Source of the DNA: Closterium sp. Naga37s-1
Lineage: Eukaryota > Streptophyta > Zygnematophyceae > Desmidiales > Closteriaceae
Direction of reading: 5' to 3'
Length of the DNA stretch: 64,000 nucleotides
Assembly (NCBI GenBank): GCA_947471745.1
Contig: CANJKZ010000092.1
Coordinates: forward strand, 1,612,001-1,676,000
In this document: in pieces, positions 53,950 through 64,000 of the stretch
Layout: every line of letters starts with the position of its first letter
How positions within the stretch are numbered: position 1 is the stretch's first letter
Made by a program: the position numbers and the translations under genes
Notes under the pieces: generated by a model
Seen by the model: the letters and a program-made list of their open reading frames with translations, nothing else
Database searches by the model: none
What the model was told of the DNA's origin: nothing

Positions 53950-55080
53950 CCAACAATTTTCACCTCCATGAGTTGCTCGAGGAGTCTGCTCGACGACAAT
54001 GAGTCCTTCGTGAAGTACCGTCACGCCTCCAGTGCCGGAGCTGGCTTCGTCTTGAACGAGCGAATGCCGAGCTGCTCTGTCGGCGACATGTTGCTCTGTA
54101 CGCCATGAGCAGGTCGTTGAAAAACTGCGCTCTGGCGTTGTTGGTGTCTGCCGTTGGGCATGCGTAGCTTCCGTCGAAGTAGTGGTAAATCAATGAATTT
54201 TGCAACAACATCTCTATCTCAAAGCCAAGGTTTTGAAAATAACGGCACTTGTCTTATTTTTTGGTATGTTGAGAAATTTTCATTGAGCAGGGAGTTTAGC
54301 ATAATCACTTGGACGGGGGATGCTTTGGTGTTGATATATTGTGTCGAAGGAAAAGGTTAGCGAGGCGGTTTTAGGTCAGTTGCAACCGGTTGAGTAGGCT
54401 GGGAGGAGGATCCCGCATCACCATTCCGCAATGTTTGGAGTCCTTGCTCCAATATGACGGTACTGATCGTCGGCGTTGCCTTTGAGTTTGCAGCAAGATT
54501 GGGCTGAGCTTCAGCCGTCAGATTTGTCTAACCTCCTGATCTTCCGGCCATCTTGACACGTGAGCGTGTGCTGGTCGCCACTTTTGGTTCGTATGGTCTT
54601 TCGAAGCTGGGGTTGCAAAGAATTCCTGAGTCGCTCTCATACCATGTTACAATCCCATGAGGGACTTAGTCATGATCGACCTCGGGGTTGATTGCATGTA
54701 GTTTACATAGAAAGTAAGATTACTGACACCTAATAGAGTGAATGTAAAATGATAGAAGTGATTATTACAATGATGTACCGTGGTTTATAGAAGTCAACAA
54801 AACTAAATACGAAACTACTTAGCTAGCCATGTATTATGAAGGGTATATTCCCTTATTGCAGCGAAGCTTAACCGTGCAGCGCAGGAATGAACAGCAACGA
54901 ACCCGTTTCAAACCACTACGGTGTTTTTCACTACTAATGTATCGGCCTGCGATGGTCTCGATGCTTCAACCATTTCCGTCCTTTCAAATAATCTCTACTC
55001 TTCCTCAGTACTGCTTCGATTCTGTTACATTCATGAATGCCGACTCAATTCCTTATCATAACACGGTCAAGTAACGCTAC
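53950..55080. other. Unassigned sequence, probably old retroelement debris
   Basis: At 54627-54650 GCTCTCATACCA precedes TGTTACAATCCC, which in reverse reads as an LTR end followed by TGGTATGAGAGC, an iMet-type primer site with one mismatch. This suggests a minus-strand LTR beginning near 54648. No matching second LTR was found. No gene is recognised. Confidence 0.45.
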
Positions 55081-55590
55081 TCAAAACGGCACATCCCTTC
55101 GCCTGTTCGCAAAAATATTTTCGATTGACAGGCCGAGCCGTATTCGGGTTGCGTCATGGTTTGGGGTTGTGCATCCAATGGTTACGAAGAAAATCTCGAG
55201 AGTCGCGATGGATCGACGGACATCGCTGCCTTGCACTCTTGGATTGAACGCCTCCGTTATCTCCGGCTTTGAGGCCTCGAGATGAACTGCCTTCGTTTCC
55301 GCTGTCGCATGAACATTTGTCGGTGCCGCCGCCGTCTCTGCTACTGTCGCTACGGCTGCCAATTGGTTCGCGAGTAAAGTTTCCAGTCAAAGAAGCACCG
55401 CACGTGTCTGCTCCTGCTCGGCACAGATTCGCAAAAGGTTGTTGCCGACTCAGTTCACTAAATGGAGGGGGAAATTCAGTCGCGGAACTGATGTCGCCCC
55501 TGCTGTTTTTTTTTTTTTACGTTTTTAGCGAATGAAAACTGAAATGAGAACGGCCTGTGATTACCAAGTGTGAGAATCGAGTGGCCATGG
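55081..55590 (-). pseudogene. Gypsy-2-like fragment: LTR end, primer site and gag start
   Basis: In reverse, ATTCTCACACTTGGTAATCAC at 55562-55582 repeats the LTR end plus primer site of Gypsy-2. Downstream, 55362-55081 encodes KPEITEAFNPRVQGSDVRRS and IATLEIFFVTIGCTTPNHDA, clearly related to Gypsy-2 gag. The frame is broken and the rest of the element is absent. Confidence 0.75.
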
Positions 55591-55654
55591 ATCTTAAACC
55601 AAGGTGCTACCCGTTCTATGTAGTTGTTCGCTGCTGACTTTTGAGCTTCTTCTA

Positions 55655-58600
55655 TGTCAAACTATATATATGCATATTATAATATTAGGTATGCTAGGTT
55701 GTAGTGAGGTGCATGATATAGGTTTCTCTCGACATTTGTACTAGTTCCTTCTCCCCACTAATCAAAGTCATCATTTCTCCTAAGTCACATGCCTATCTTT
55801 GATAGCTCCTAGATCTTGAGATGGTATCAGCTAGGTCGACACTAGGCCCCGTGTAGTATCGTGACGCCCGCATTCGCCCCATTACGCACCGCGCAGCCCT
55901 TCCTGCCCCGCGCGCTGCCCATTCCTCCCCACGCGTGGCCCGAGCCGCCTCGCGCGCCGCCCAATCCGTCCATGCCCGACCCGTCCAGCCCGCGTGCAGC
56001 TCGAGCCGCCATACGCACAGCCCATCAAGCCCGCGCGCAGCCTGTTTTGCCCACGCGCAGGCCGTCCAGGCCGCACGCAACCATTGCACAGTAGCCGCTG
56101 CCGCGAGCGCAGCAGCCACTGCCGCCGCGAGTGCAACAATCCCCATCACGCGCCACTGCAACCCATACCGCGTCCCGCCCCTTCACGTGCTGCGCCCTGC
56201 CCTTCCGACCGCGCGCGCAGCCCTACATACGCTGCCGCGCAAGAGCAGACACGCGCAGCAGCAGTTGTACGCGCACCCGCAGCTGCCTACACACTATGAG
56301 CCGTGCGCAGCAGCAGTAACTACACGTACCTTCGTCACGCCTACTGCCCGTGCTTCTTAACGAGCCCATCTGTTCCCCACGGCACTAAACCGTCCCTACC
56401 TGCTACTGACCACTCTCCACCGCGCTCAACCGCACTCAACCGCACTCCACCACACTCGACCGCACCCAGCAGCTGCAGTAGTACACGTACCTGTTGTCTC
56501 TCCTACACGCCTCCTACCATAGGCATTTCTCACGGCGGCTGCCAGCCGCAGTCACCTCTCATGGCGAGTCTTATGTTTCCAACCTAGTTGTTCCTCGTGT
56601 TCCCAGGCTTCTCATTCCGTTTGCCACCCTCTTCATCGGGTTCTAGACTAGCCCTCACACCACGTTTTCGTGTCTGACTGTTTCTAGCTCATGCCGCTCT
56701 CACGCTCCTCTGGATTGTGCGGTGGCGTCCGTTAGGGTTATGCAGCAGCAGGGCGAGCCGCGGCGGCAACATCAGCAGTCATTTTTTGTCTTACGATTAA
56801 TGAAGTCCAGCTACGGTACAGCCAGCTGGATGCCTCGTCGGGGTGGTTGCGACGTCGGCCCTTGCCAGTACCGGCTCCTGACTGGCCCGGATGTTGGCAC
56901 TACCTGCTTGCGCCCTGACCACTCCTCATTCCGCTGCTACCGCCGCCTCGACAACCTCTACCGTGAGAGTGTTGGGCCTGACTCGCCTCTTCCGCACTGG
57001 CCTACTCTGACTCGCCGTGGTTATGATATTTTATCTATATCTATGTATGACGCTTAAAATGTCATGTATGCTGAGAACTTTAGTCATGCCAGACCTGAAG
57101 ATTTGCATATGCCTAGCTTAGGACTTTAGCCAGCTTCTAGTGTAGGTGCTTGTGTAGTTAGTAGATCAGCTGTACCTGCGGTTGGCGCGTTTCTCTCGTT
57201 GACACTGGATTCTGGCACGTCTCAGTACTTCTTCCATGACCACACCATTGTCACACCTCTTTCTGCTCCAGTCACAGTTGCCTTGGCTGATCCTACTTCT
57301 GGACCAACAGTCGCTCGCAGTTCTACCACCCTCCCGTGCCCGGCTTTCTCCTCTGGTGTCCTCACTAGTCTGTACGTCCCCTCGTTCTCACCAAACTTGG
57401 TAGGTGTCGGATATCTTCAGGATCGAGGGATCCTCGTCACCTTTCCTGCAGGCAAGAGGATTGCTCTCTGTACGGACGCTTCCACAGGGGTAATTCTTGC
57501 CACGTTAGTCACGGAGCCCCACTCGGGTCTGTTCGTTCTGCGCATTGCGGCCCCTCAGGTAGCTACGTCTAGTCGGGTAGCTGCGTATGGTCAGGTCGCT
57601 GCGTCTAGTCAGGTCGCTGCGTCTAGATAGGTCGTTGCGTCTAGTCCCGTTGTTGCGTCCGGTCCGGTCGCTGTGTCATGCTCTTATCGGTCACTCTCCC
57701 ACCCGACAGTCTTGTGGCACCACCGTCTTGGCCATCCGTCCCTTCCACGCCTCCGCAGCATGGCTAGCCAGCGTCTTGTCTCAGGTCTCCCACGCGTCTT
57801 GCCGTCGCACCCTCCTTCGTCTGCGCCACCGTGCACTCCTTGTGTCGAGGGTCGGCTGCACCACTCCTCACTCCTCCTCCTTTTGTCCGGCCACCACACC
57901 TTTCTAGACTCTCCACTTGGACGTCTGGGGCCCCGCCCCTCGCCCTGGGCCTGAGAGGGAGAGCTTCGTTTTTGTGGTCGTTGACGACCACTCTCACTAC
58001 ACCACCGCGTTCCCCCTGGCGAAGAAGTCCGCTGTGACTTCTACGCTGGTTCGGTGGTTGCTGGTCACTGAGACCACTCGTGGCCGCCGTGTCAGTTGTC
58101 TTCACTCCGACCGTGGGGGTGAGTTTCGCTCCGGCATATTTGCCGGATTCTGTCGTGAGCAGGGCATCACCTAGTGTTGGACGCTTTCAGAGTCCCCACA
58201 GCAGAATGGGGTTGCTAAGCGCCGCATAGGCTTGGTCATGGAGATCGCCTGCACCTCCATGGTCCATGCCCGTGCGCCCCATTTTCTGTGGCCCTATGCG
58301 GTTCGCTACACCGCCCACCAGCTGAACCTCTGGCCCCGTGTCTCACGACCAGAGGCTTCACCGACCAGTCTTTGGACCGGGTCCCCTGGTGTTGCGTCGT
58401 AGTTTCGTGTCTGGGGCTGTCTTGCACTTGTCCGCGACACCTCTGCGGACGAGCTCTCTGCTCGCGCCATCCCCTGTGTCTTCCTTGGTTTCCCAGTGGA
58501 CTCCTCTGACTATACCTTTCACCACCCGCCCCTCCACCGGTTCTTTGACTCTTGTGACGTCCGGTTTGAGGAGTTTGTATCTTACTATACCCGATACCCA

Positions 58601-61600
58601 TGTCGAGGTCTCCCAGTCCCCCCTCTCCCCTTTTCCTCGCCCCCTCTCCTCCTCCTGCCCCCGCTCCTCCGGTACACCCGCTCCCCTTGGCCCTGCTCCG
58701 TCTGGTGTGTCGCACGCTACCCCTCTCCCCTCGGTAGCGCGTCAGGTACCGTCTCCTTCCCCACAGTCATCCTCACAGTCACCGCGGCAGCCTTTGGCAC
58801 TACCGCGACAGGTTGCAGTCGACTCTGGGGGTGTTGGTGTTGGGGGCACGACCACTGGAGGTGCTAGTTCTGAGGGTGCTAGAGCTGAGGGTACTGGCGC
58901 TGGAGGTGCTGGTTCTGAGGGTGCTGGGCCTGAAGGTGTTGGCGCTGGAGGTGCTAGTTCTGGAGGTACTTGCTCTGAGGGTGCTGGCATTCGCGGTGCT
59001 AGTTCTGGGGGTGCTCGTGCTGGGGATACTAGTGCTGGGGATACTAGTTCTTGGGGTGCTCGATCTGGAGGTGCTAGTTCCGAGGAGACTGGAGCTGGAG
59101 GCACTACTGCTTCGGCGCCTACCCCACCTCTCCACCGCTACCCGACGAGTTTCCAGAGGCTTCGTCAGCTGGAGCGCGAGGAGCAGGAGCGGTTGGAGCA
59201 GGAACGGCTGGGACTAGAGCGGCAGCAGAAGGAGCTGCAGCAGCAGGAGGAGCAGCATGAGCAGCAGGAGCAGCAGGAGCAGCGGCAGCAGCAGCAGCAG
59301 CAGCAGTAGTGGCAGCAGCAGCAGCAGCAGCAGCAGTGGCAGCAGCAGCCGCCGCCACCTTTGCAGCCGTTGCCTCCTCCTGTGAGTGGTCTTTGGGCCC
59401 TTGGTCTTCCTTCCCCTCCTCCATACCGCTCATTGTCTCCTCCTGTTTACGGTCCTACGTTCCCCCCTCCGGACTCATCTCCGGCTGTTTTCTCTCCTCC
59501 TCGGTCACATTCGTCTCTTCCTGTTGTCCCCCACGACTGGACAGTTTGTTTTCCCGCCCGTGCACATCCCTCGTCTCCTTTTCACGACCTCTGCACTGTT
59601 TTACTCCGTTCAAGTCCTCGTCGTTCTCTGCCTCCGTCTGTTCTCCCGTCACCTTCTGAGTCGTCTCTTACAGCCTCCACCTCTACCCCTATCGCTGACT
59701 ACTACCGTGACACCCATCCTGTTGTCACTCGTGTTCTCAACTCTCTATTCACGGACCCTCGTGCCTCTCCGTCGTCTGTCTCGGCTCTTACTGCTGCTGT
59801 CGCTGACTTTGCCGCCACCCGCTACCTCGACTACGCCACCGGAGTGGTGCGTGTCCTCTGTCTGATCGGGGTGAGAGTGCCCTCGGTTGTGATGTCCTAG
59901 AGGACAGGCAGTTTGAGCTGGAGTTCTTGGCAGCCGCTTCTCCCATCTCTGTGCCATGTTATTAGCCCCTGGGGGAGACTCCGATGCCCTTGACATTCCG
60001 ACCCCTCGCACGTACCGTGAGGCAGTTTCAAGGAAGTGGGCCTCTCAGTGGATAGCAGCCCTGGACTCAGAAATGGCGTCTTGGAGATCCACAGGCACTT
60101 ACGTCGACGCAGTTCCCCCGTCTTGGGCGAACGTAGTCGATGGCATGTGGATCTTCAAGGTGAAGCGGCCGCCGGGATCACCGCCTGTCTTCAAGGCGCG
60201 CTAAGTGGATAGAGGCTTCAGTCAGCGCGAGGGAGTTGACTTCTTCCAGAACTTCGCACCGACCCCTAAGATGACTACTCTTCGAGTGTTACTCTACGTT
60301 GTAGCACAGAGAAACTACGAGTTGCACTCCTCCGACTTTTCCATCGCCTTTCTCCAGAGCAGCCTGCATGAGGAGATCTGGCTGCGTCGTCCTCTCGGCT
60401 TCACTGGCACTTTCCTGCATGGGACCCAATGGAGCCTGAGGCGACAAGTCTACGGTCTCCGCCAGGCACCCCGTGAGTGGCACGACATGCTGCGCACCAT
60501 TCTTGCTGCCTTCGGGTTTCACCTTTCGTCCGCTGACCCGTCGTTGTTCGTTCACTCTGGGCCCACACCTTTCTTCGTCCTCGTCTACGTTGACGACTTA
60601 GTCTTTACTATAGCAGAGAGGGCAGCTCTGGCTGAGGTGAAGTCCGAACTGCAGAAGAGACACACGTGCACTGACCTTGGTGAGCTGCGCCGCTACCTTG
60701 GCTTGCAGATCACTAGGGACAGAGCCGCTCGCACCATTACATTCTCACAGTCACAAATGGTGCAGCAGGTCCTTCAGCGGTTCAGGCTTTAGCACTCCAC
60801 AGCACTGCCCACTCCTCTTGCCGTTGACCACAGACTCACCGGCCCTTTTCCCGACGAGCCCTTTGAGTCTAGTAGTCCCTATGTAGAGCTTGTGGGCTGC
60901 CTCATGTACCTGATGTCCTGTACTAGTCCGGACCTCGCCTTTCCTCTCAGCGTCCTCTCCCGCTTTGTTGCGACTGGGAAACACCATCCTGTTCACTGGA
61001 CAGCTGTTGTGAGGGTGGCGAAGTACCTGGCGACTACATCAGTCATGGGGCTTGTGTTTGGAGGGACACAGCAGTTGTTTTGACCGGTCACTGCGACTCT
61101 TCCTACACTGATGACGTGGAGACTCAGCGGTCCACTCAGGGGTACTTCTTCAGCTTGGGCGCTGGATCGTCGTCTGTGGCTTCGTCTAGTGCAGAGGTAG
61201 AGACCTACGCCGGTGCCATGGCTGTGCAGGAGCTTCGTTGGTTGACTTTCTTACTCACCGACCTTGGTGAGCGGCCTCGCTCTGCACCGACCTTGTTTGC
61301 TGACAACAAGGCCATAATCCTCCTGTGTTGAGAGCCTTGACTGGAGAGCAAAGGGAAACACATCGACGTCAGGCACTTTCTCCGGTGAGAGTTGCAGCGA
61401 CGCGGCCAGGCACGCTTGGACTTCGTGGCCTTAGAGGCCAACACTGCAGACGTCTTCACCAAGGCTCTTCCGCCTGGTGACCACCACAGTTTCTGTCTGC
61501 AGTTAGGCCTTGTTGACGCAGGTCGTCGGTTGATGTAGTCTTGCCTTTTGTATATTACTCAGTTTGTCCTTGCTTATATATATATATATACAAATATACA

Positions 61601-61772
61601 TGTGTACTCTTCAACTGGCCTTGTGGCCGCGTTCTTGTGCTCAGACTGTGTGGTGACTTCGTGATCCACCCTGAGCTTTGTGTTGTTGTTTCGCTTGACT
61701 GGTCTTGTGACCATTTGGCTACTTTGCTTGTTCTGATGCCCCTCACTTAGCCTAAGGGGGTGTGTCAAACTA
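55655..61772 (+). mobile_element. Copia-4: decayed copia element
   Basis: The 5' LTR probably spans 55655-55821 (TGTCAAACTATAT..CTTGAGA), directly followed by TGGTATCAGCTAGG (primer site). A polypurine-like CTAAGGGGGTG precedes a 3' LTR of which only about 10 bp (TGTCAAACTA from 61763) remain. Unrelated sequence follows, so the 3' end is truncated and no TSD can be read. The gene order is copia, with many stops. Confidence 0.8.
56722..61537 (+). pseudogene. Copia-4 Gag-Pol remnant
   Basis: Visible pieces: zinc-like C-x13-C-x4-H-x4-C (GPCQYRLL..HSSFRC, 56866-56940), protease TLDSGTSQYFFHDH (57203), HHRLGHPSLPRLRS (57718), integrase DVWGPAPRPGPERESF and HSDRGGEFRSG (57918-58130), a GASSEGARAEG-type linker, a Gln-rich coil (59160-59340), RT FKVKRPPGSPPVFKAR, YVDDLVF (60586) and RNase H SSSAEVETYAGAMAVQELRW (61170-61240). 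Stops and frameshifts occur throughout (for example TAG near 58170 and TAA near 60203). The gag N-terminal half was not recognised. Confidence 0.85.
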
Positions 61773-61915
61773 CCGTCATGCCCCGGATATACCCCCAGGC
61801 CTATGTTACACCCATGCGCTTATAATCGTACCAGTAAGCTTATAGCCGGGTGCCGATTATAACCCCACCCTAAATTTGGAACATCTTCGTACAAGCGCAC
61901 CCTATGAAATTTTTT
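61773..61915. other. Short unassigned joint between Copia-4 and Copia-5
   Basis: About 140 bp without recognisable features separate the truncated 3' LTR of Copia-4 from the LTR of Copia-5. It may be host sequence or another remnant. Confidence 0.4.
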
Positions 61916-64000
61916 AGAAGAAACGAGGAATAATGAATGACTAAGGGAAAGTTGGGTACAAATGTGAACCCTAGAAAACTGTACCCCATATGTGCTACCC
62001 CACTATAGCCTACAGTAGCTATGTCATATAAATCTGACACACCCCCATAGGCAAAGTGGGGGAGAACAAGGGGTCACAAGACCAGTCAAGCAAAGCAAAG
62101 CAAGCTCAGGGTGGATCACAAAGTCACCACACATTCCGAGCACAAGGTCAAGGCCACAAGGCCAGTTCACATGCAGGATTACATATATATATAAGGCTAG
62201 ACAAGCAAGAGCAGGTGTATATATATATGCAACAGTACAAACAAGGTCAAGGGGTGAGCAAGTGAGGCAAGGTAGGCACAAGACCCAGCTGAGTACAAAA
62301 GCGCTGATGATCACAAGGCGCAAGTGCCTTGGTGAAGATATCAGCAGTGTTGGCCTGAGAGGCCACGTACGCAAGCCGCAGCTGACCACGCTGCTGTAGC
62401 TCACGAGCAAGGAAGTAGCGGAGAGCAATGTGCTTCGTTCTGTGCTCCAGTCTCTGCTCTCGACACAAGGCCAGCATGGCCTTGTTGTCTACGTACAGCA
62501 CTGGAGGAGAACGAGGCGGCTCTCCGAGGTCAGTCAGCAGGTAGGTGAGCCAGCGAAGCTCCTGTGCAGCCATGGCCCCGGCGTAGATCTCAGCCTCACA
62601 ACTGGAGCCGAGAACAGAAGACGAGCGGGTAGCCCGCCACGAAACAGAGCCGGAACCAAGGCTGAAGGTGTAACCCTGTGACGACCGCTGCGTAGCCTGG
62701 TCGTCAGCCCAAGAAGCGTCTGCGTGCCCAGTGAGGACCACTGGACTCTGCCCTCCAAGCACAAGCCCCATGCCCGACGTACTGCACAAGTAACGCAACA
62801 CCCTCTTCGCTGCAGCCATGTGCTCCGGTCTGTGTCTCCCAGGAGCAACATAGCGTGCGAGAATGCTAAGAGGGTATGCGAGGTCAGGTCGTGTGCAGGT
62901 CATCAGGTACATGAGGCAGCCAACAAGCTCTGGGTACGGGCCACTCGACTCTACGGACTCATCCGAAGGCAGAGCTGAGAGTGAGTGGCGAGTAGGCAGA
63001 GGAGTGGCCTGAGGCGAGGAGTACGTGAAGCCGAAGCGCTGAAGGACCTGCTGCACCATGTGTGACTGAGTCAGGGTAATGGTGCGGCGTGCTCTGTCCC
63101 GGGTGATCTGCAAGCCAAGGTAGCTGCGCAGTTCACCCAGGTCTGTGCACGTGTGTCTCTTCTGCAGCTCGGACTTCACGTGGGCGAGTCCAGCAGTGTC
63201 AGCTGTGGCAAAGACCAAGTCGTCGACGTACACGAGGATGTAGAACGGCGGCAAAGAAGTGTCGGTGCGCACAAACAGCGACGGGTCAGCAGTAGAGGGA
63301 GCAAACCCAAGAGCCGCAAGTGTAGTCCTCAGTGTGTCGTGCCACTCACGCGGTGCCTGGCGGAGACCGTAGACTGGCCGCCGGAGGCTCCACTGGGTGC
63401 CAGGAGGAAAAGACCCAGTGAAGCCAGGTGGGCGACGCAGCCAGATCTCCTCGTGCAGGCTGCCCTGCAAGAAAGCAGTGCTGAAGTCAAGAGAGTGCAG
63501 CTCGTAGTCGCGGTGAGCAGCTATGTGCAGCAGTACCCGAAGAGTGGTCATCTTCGGGGTGGGAGAGAAGGTCTGAAAGTAGTCAACTCCCTGCCGCTGA
63601 CTGAAGCCACGAGCCACGTAACGCGCCTTGAAGACAGGCGGAGAACCCGGCGGTCGCTTCACCCTGAAAATCCACATGCCACTGACGATGTTCGCCCCAG
63701 GCGGGGGAACCTCGTCAACGTAGGTGCCTGTGGACTTCCAGGAAGCCATCTCTGTGTCCATAGCTGCCTGCCACTGAGAGGAGTAGGGACCCTCTATCGC
63801 CTCCGCGTAAGAGCGCGGAGTCGGGATGTCAAGTGCATCCGGGTCTCCCTCAGGGGTAAGCAGTACGGACACGAGATGAGGTGAAGCAGCAGCCAAACAC
63901 TGGAACTCCTCCTGCCTGTCCTCAAGGACGTCCGTGCCAAGGGCACACTCACCCCCGACGGACGGAGGACAGACAGACTCAGACTCAACGACAGGACTAG
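61916..64000 (-). mobile_element. Copia-5: 3' part of a copia element running off the window
   Basis: The minus-strand 3' LTR starts TGTCAGATTTATATGAC at 62039 and runs to about 61916, where it ends TTTCTTCT without the expected CA, so the terminus is altered or truncated. It resembles the Copia-2 LTR. CCTATGGGGGTG precedes it as polypurine tract. The 5' LTR and TSD lie outside. Confidence 0.85.
62247..64000 (-). CDS. Copia-5 Pol, RT and RNase H (partial, open to window edge)
   Basis: The frame ends at 62247 and stays open upstream past the first ATG (63896) to the window edge, reading GGECALGTDVLEDRQEEFQC as in Copia-1. It shows FRVKRPPGSPPVFKARYVAR, AFLQGSLHEEIWLRRPPGF, YILVYVDDLVFATAD, GHADASWADDQATQRSSQGY, SCEAEIYAGAMAAQELRW and YVDNKAMLALC, with no stop in about 580 codons. 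It is nearly the same as the Copia-1 C-terminus, so this element is probably young. Confidence 0.92.
   Translation of the reverse strand, partial: SPVVESESVCPPSVGGECALGTDVLEDRQEEFQCLAAASPHLVSVLLTPEGDPDALDIPTPRSYAEAIEGPYSSQWQAAMDTEMASWKSTGTYVDEVPPPGANIVSGMWIFRVKRPPGSPPVFKARYVARGFSQRQGVDYFQTFSPTPKMTTLRVLLHIAAHRDYELHSLDFSTAFLQGSLHEEIWLRRPPGFTGSFPPGTQWSLRRPVYGLRQAPREWHDTLRTTLAALGFAPSTADPSLFVRTDTSLPPFYILVYVDDLVFATADTAGLAHVKSELQKRHTCTDLGELRSYLGLQITRDRARRTITLTQSHMVQQVLQRFGFTYSSPQATPLPTRHSLSALPSDESVESSGPYPELVGCLMYLMTCTRPDLAYPLSILARYVAPGRHRPEHMAAAKRVLRYLCSTSGMGLVLGGQSPVVLTGHADASWADDQATQRSSQGYTFSLGSGSVSWRATRSSSVLGSSCEAEIYAGAMAAQELRWLTYLLTDLGEPPRSPPVLYVDNKAMLALCREQRLEHRTKHIALRYFLARELQQRGQLRLAYVASQANTADIFTKALAPCDHQRFCTQLGLVPTLPHLLTP

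Noticed and set aside
59119..59433. Ala-rich minus-strand frame opposite the Copia-4 glutamine tract
   Set aside because: It is a shadow of CAG/CTG repeats in the Copia-4 linker.

Overview
The window looks like nuclear DNA of a green plant-lineage organism, most probably a streptophyte alga such as a Closterium-like zygnematophyte (moderate confidence). The genes are intron-rich with GT-AG introns. The gene content is plant-like: a WRAP53/TCAB1-type WD40 protein, a nodulin-like MFS transporter, an AP2/ERF-type protein and a plant-style universal stress protein. More than half of the sequence is Ty1/copia and Ty3/gypsy LTR retrotransposons, and no bacterial-style operons are seen.

Layout. 1-3749 (+): 3' two thirds of a WRAP53/TCAB1-like gene, interrupted by a roughly 0.7 kb ATCCC pentanucleotide array. 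5186-13791 (-): a complete eight-exon nodulin-like MFS transporter gene, convergent with the first gene. 14710-15681 (-): an intronless AP2/ERF-like gene. 16792-17771 (-): a three-exon universal stress protein gene. From 19.3 kb to the end the window is almost entirely transposable elements.

The transposon part can be dissected from terminal repeats and target-site duplications (TSDs). Gypsy-1 (minus, 19296-38654, TSD TAGAG) was split by Copia-1 (plus, 21010-28324, TSD GTCGG, identical LTRs, one open 1971-codon polyprotein) and by Gypsy-2 (plus, 31677-38165, TSD TCTGT). Gypsy-2 was itself hit by a 377-bp TRIM-like element (33776-34152, TSD CACAG) and by a copia element now reduced to a solo LTR (36450-36578, TSD GACGT). 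Further right, degraded minus-strand copia remnants (39.7-42.1 and 50.9-52.4 kb) are split by Copia-2 (plus, 42101-50873, TSD AGACG), which carries a 1436-bp non-autonomous copia-type element (44801-46236, TSD GCGGT). After a poorly explained stretch (52.4-55.6 kb) with a dense cluster of short perfect hairpins and a gypsy gag remnant come a decayed Copia-4 (55655-61772) and the 3' part of Copia-5 (minus, about 61916 to the window end).

Three signals stand out. (1) In both large host genes, exon-intron junctions have been tandemly duplicated: partial exon copies that keep the acceptor lie upstream of the exon and copies that keep the donor lie downstream. (2) The TRIM-like element has an LTR/primer-binding-site junction that can fold like a tRNA and carries correctly spaced pol III A and B boxes. 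(3) At 53.0-53.45 kb, unrelated short perfect hairpins follow one another almost without gaps. All calls come from reading the sequence; no database search was run.
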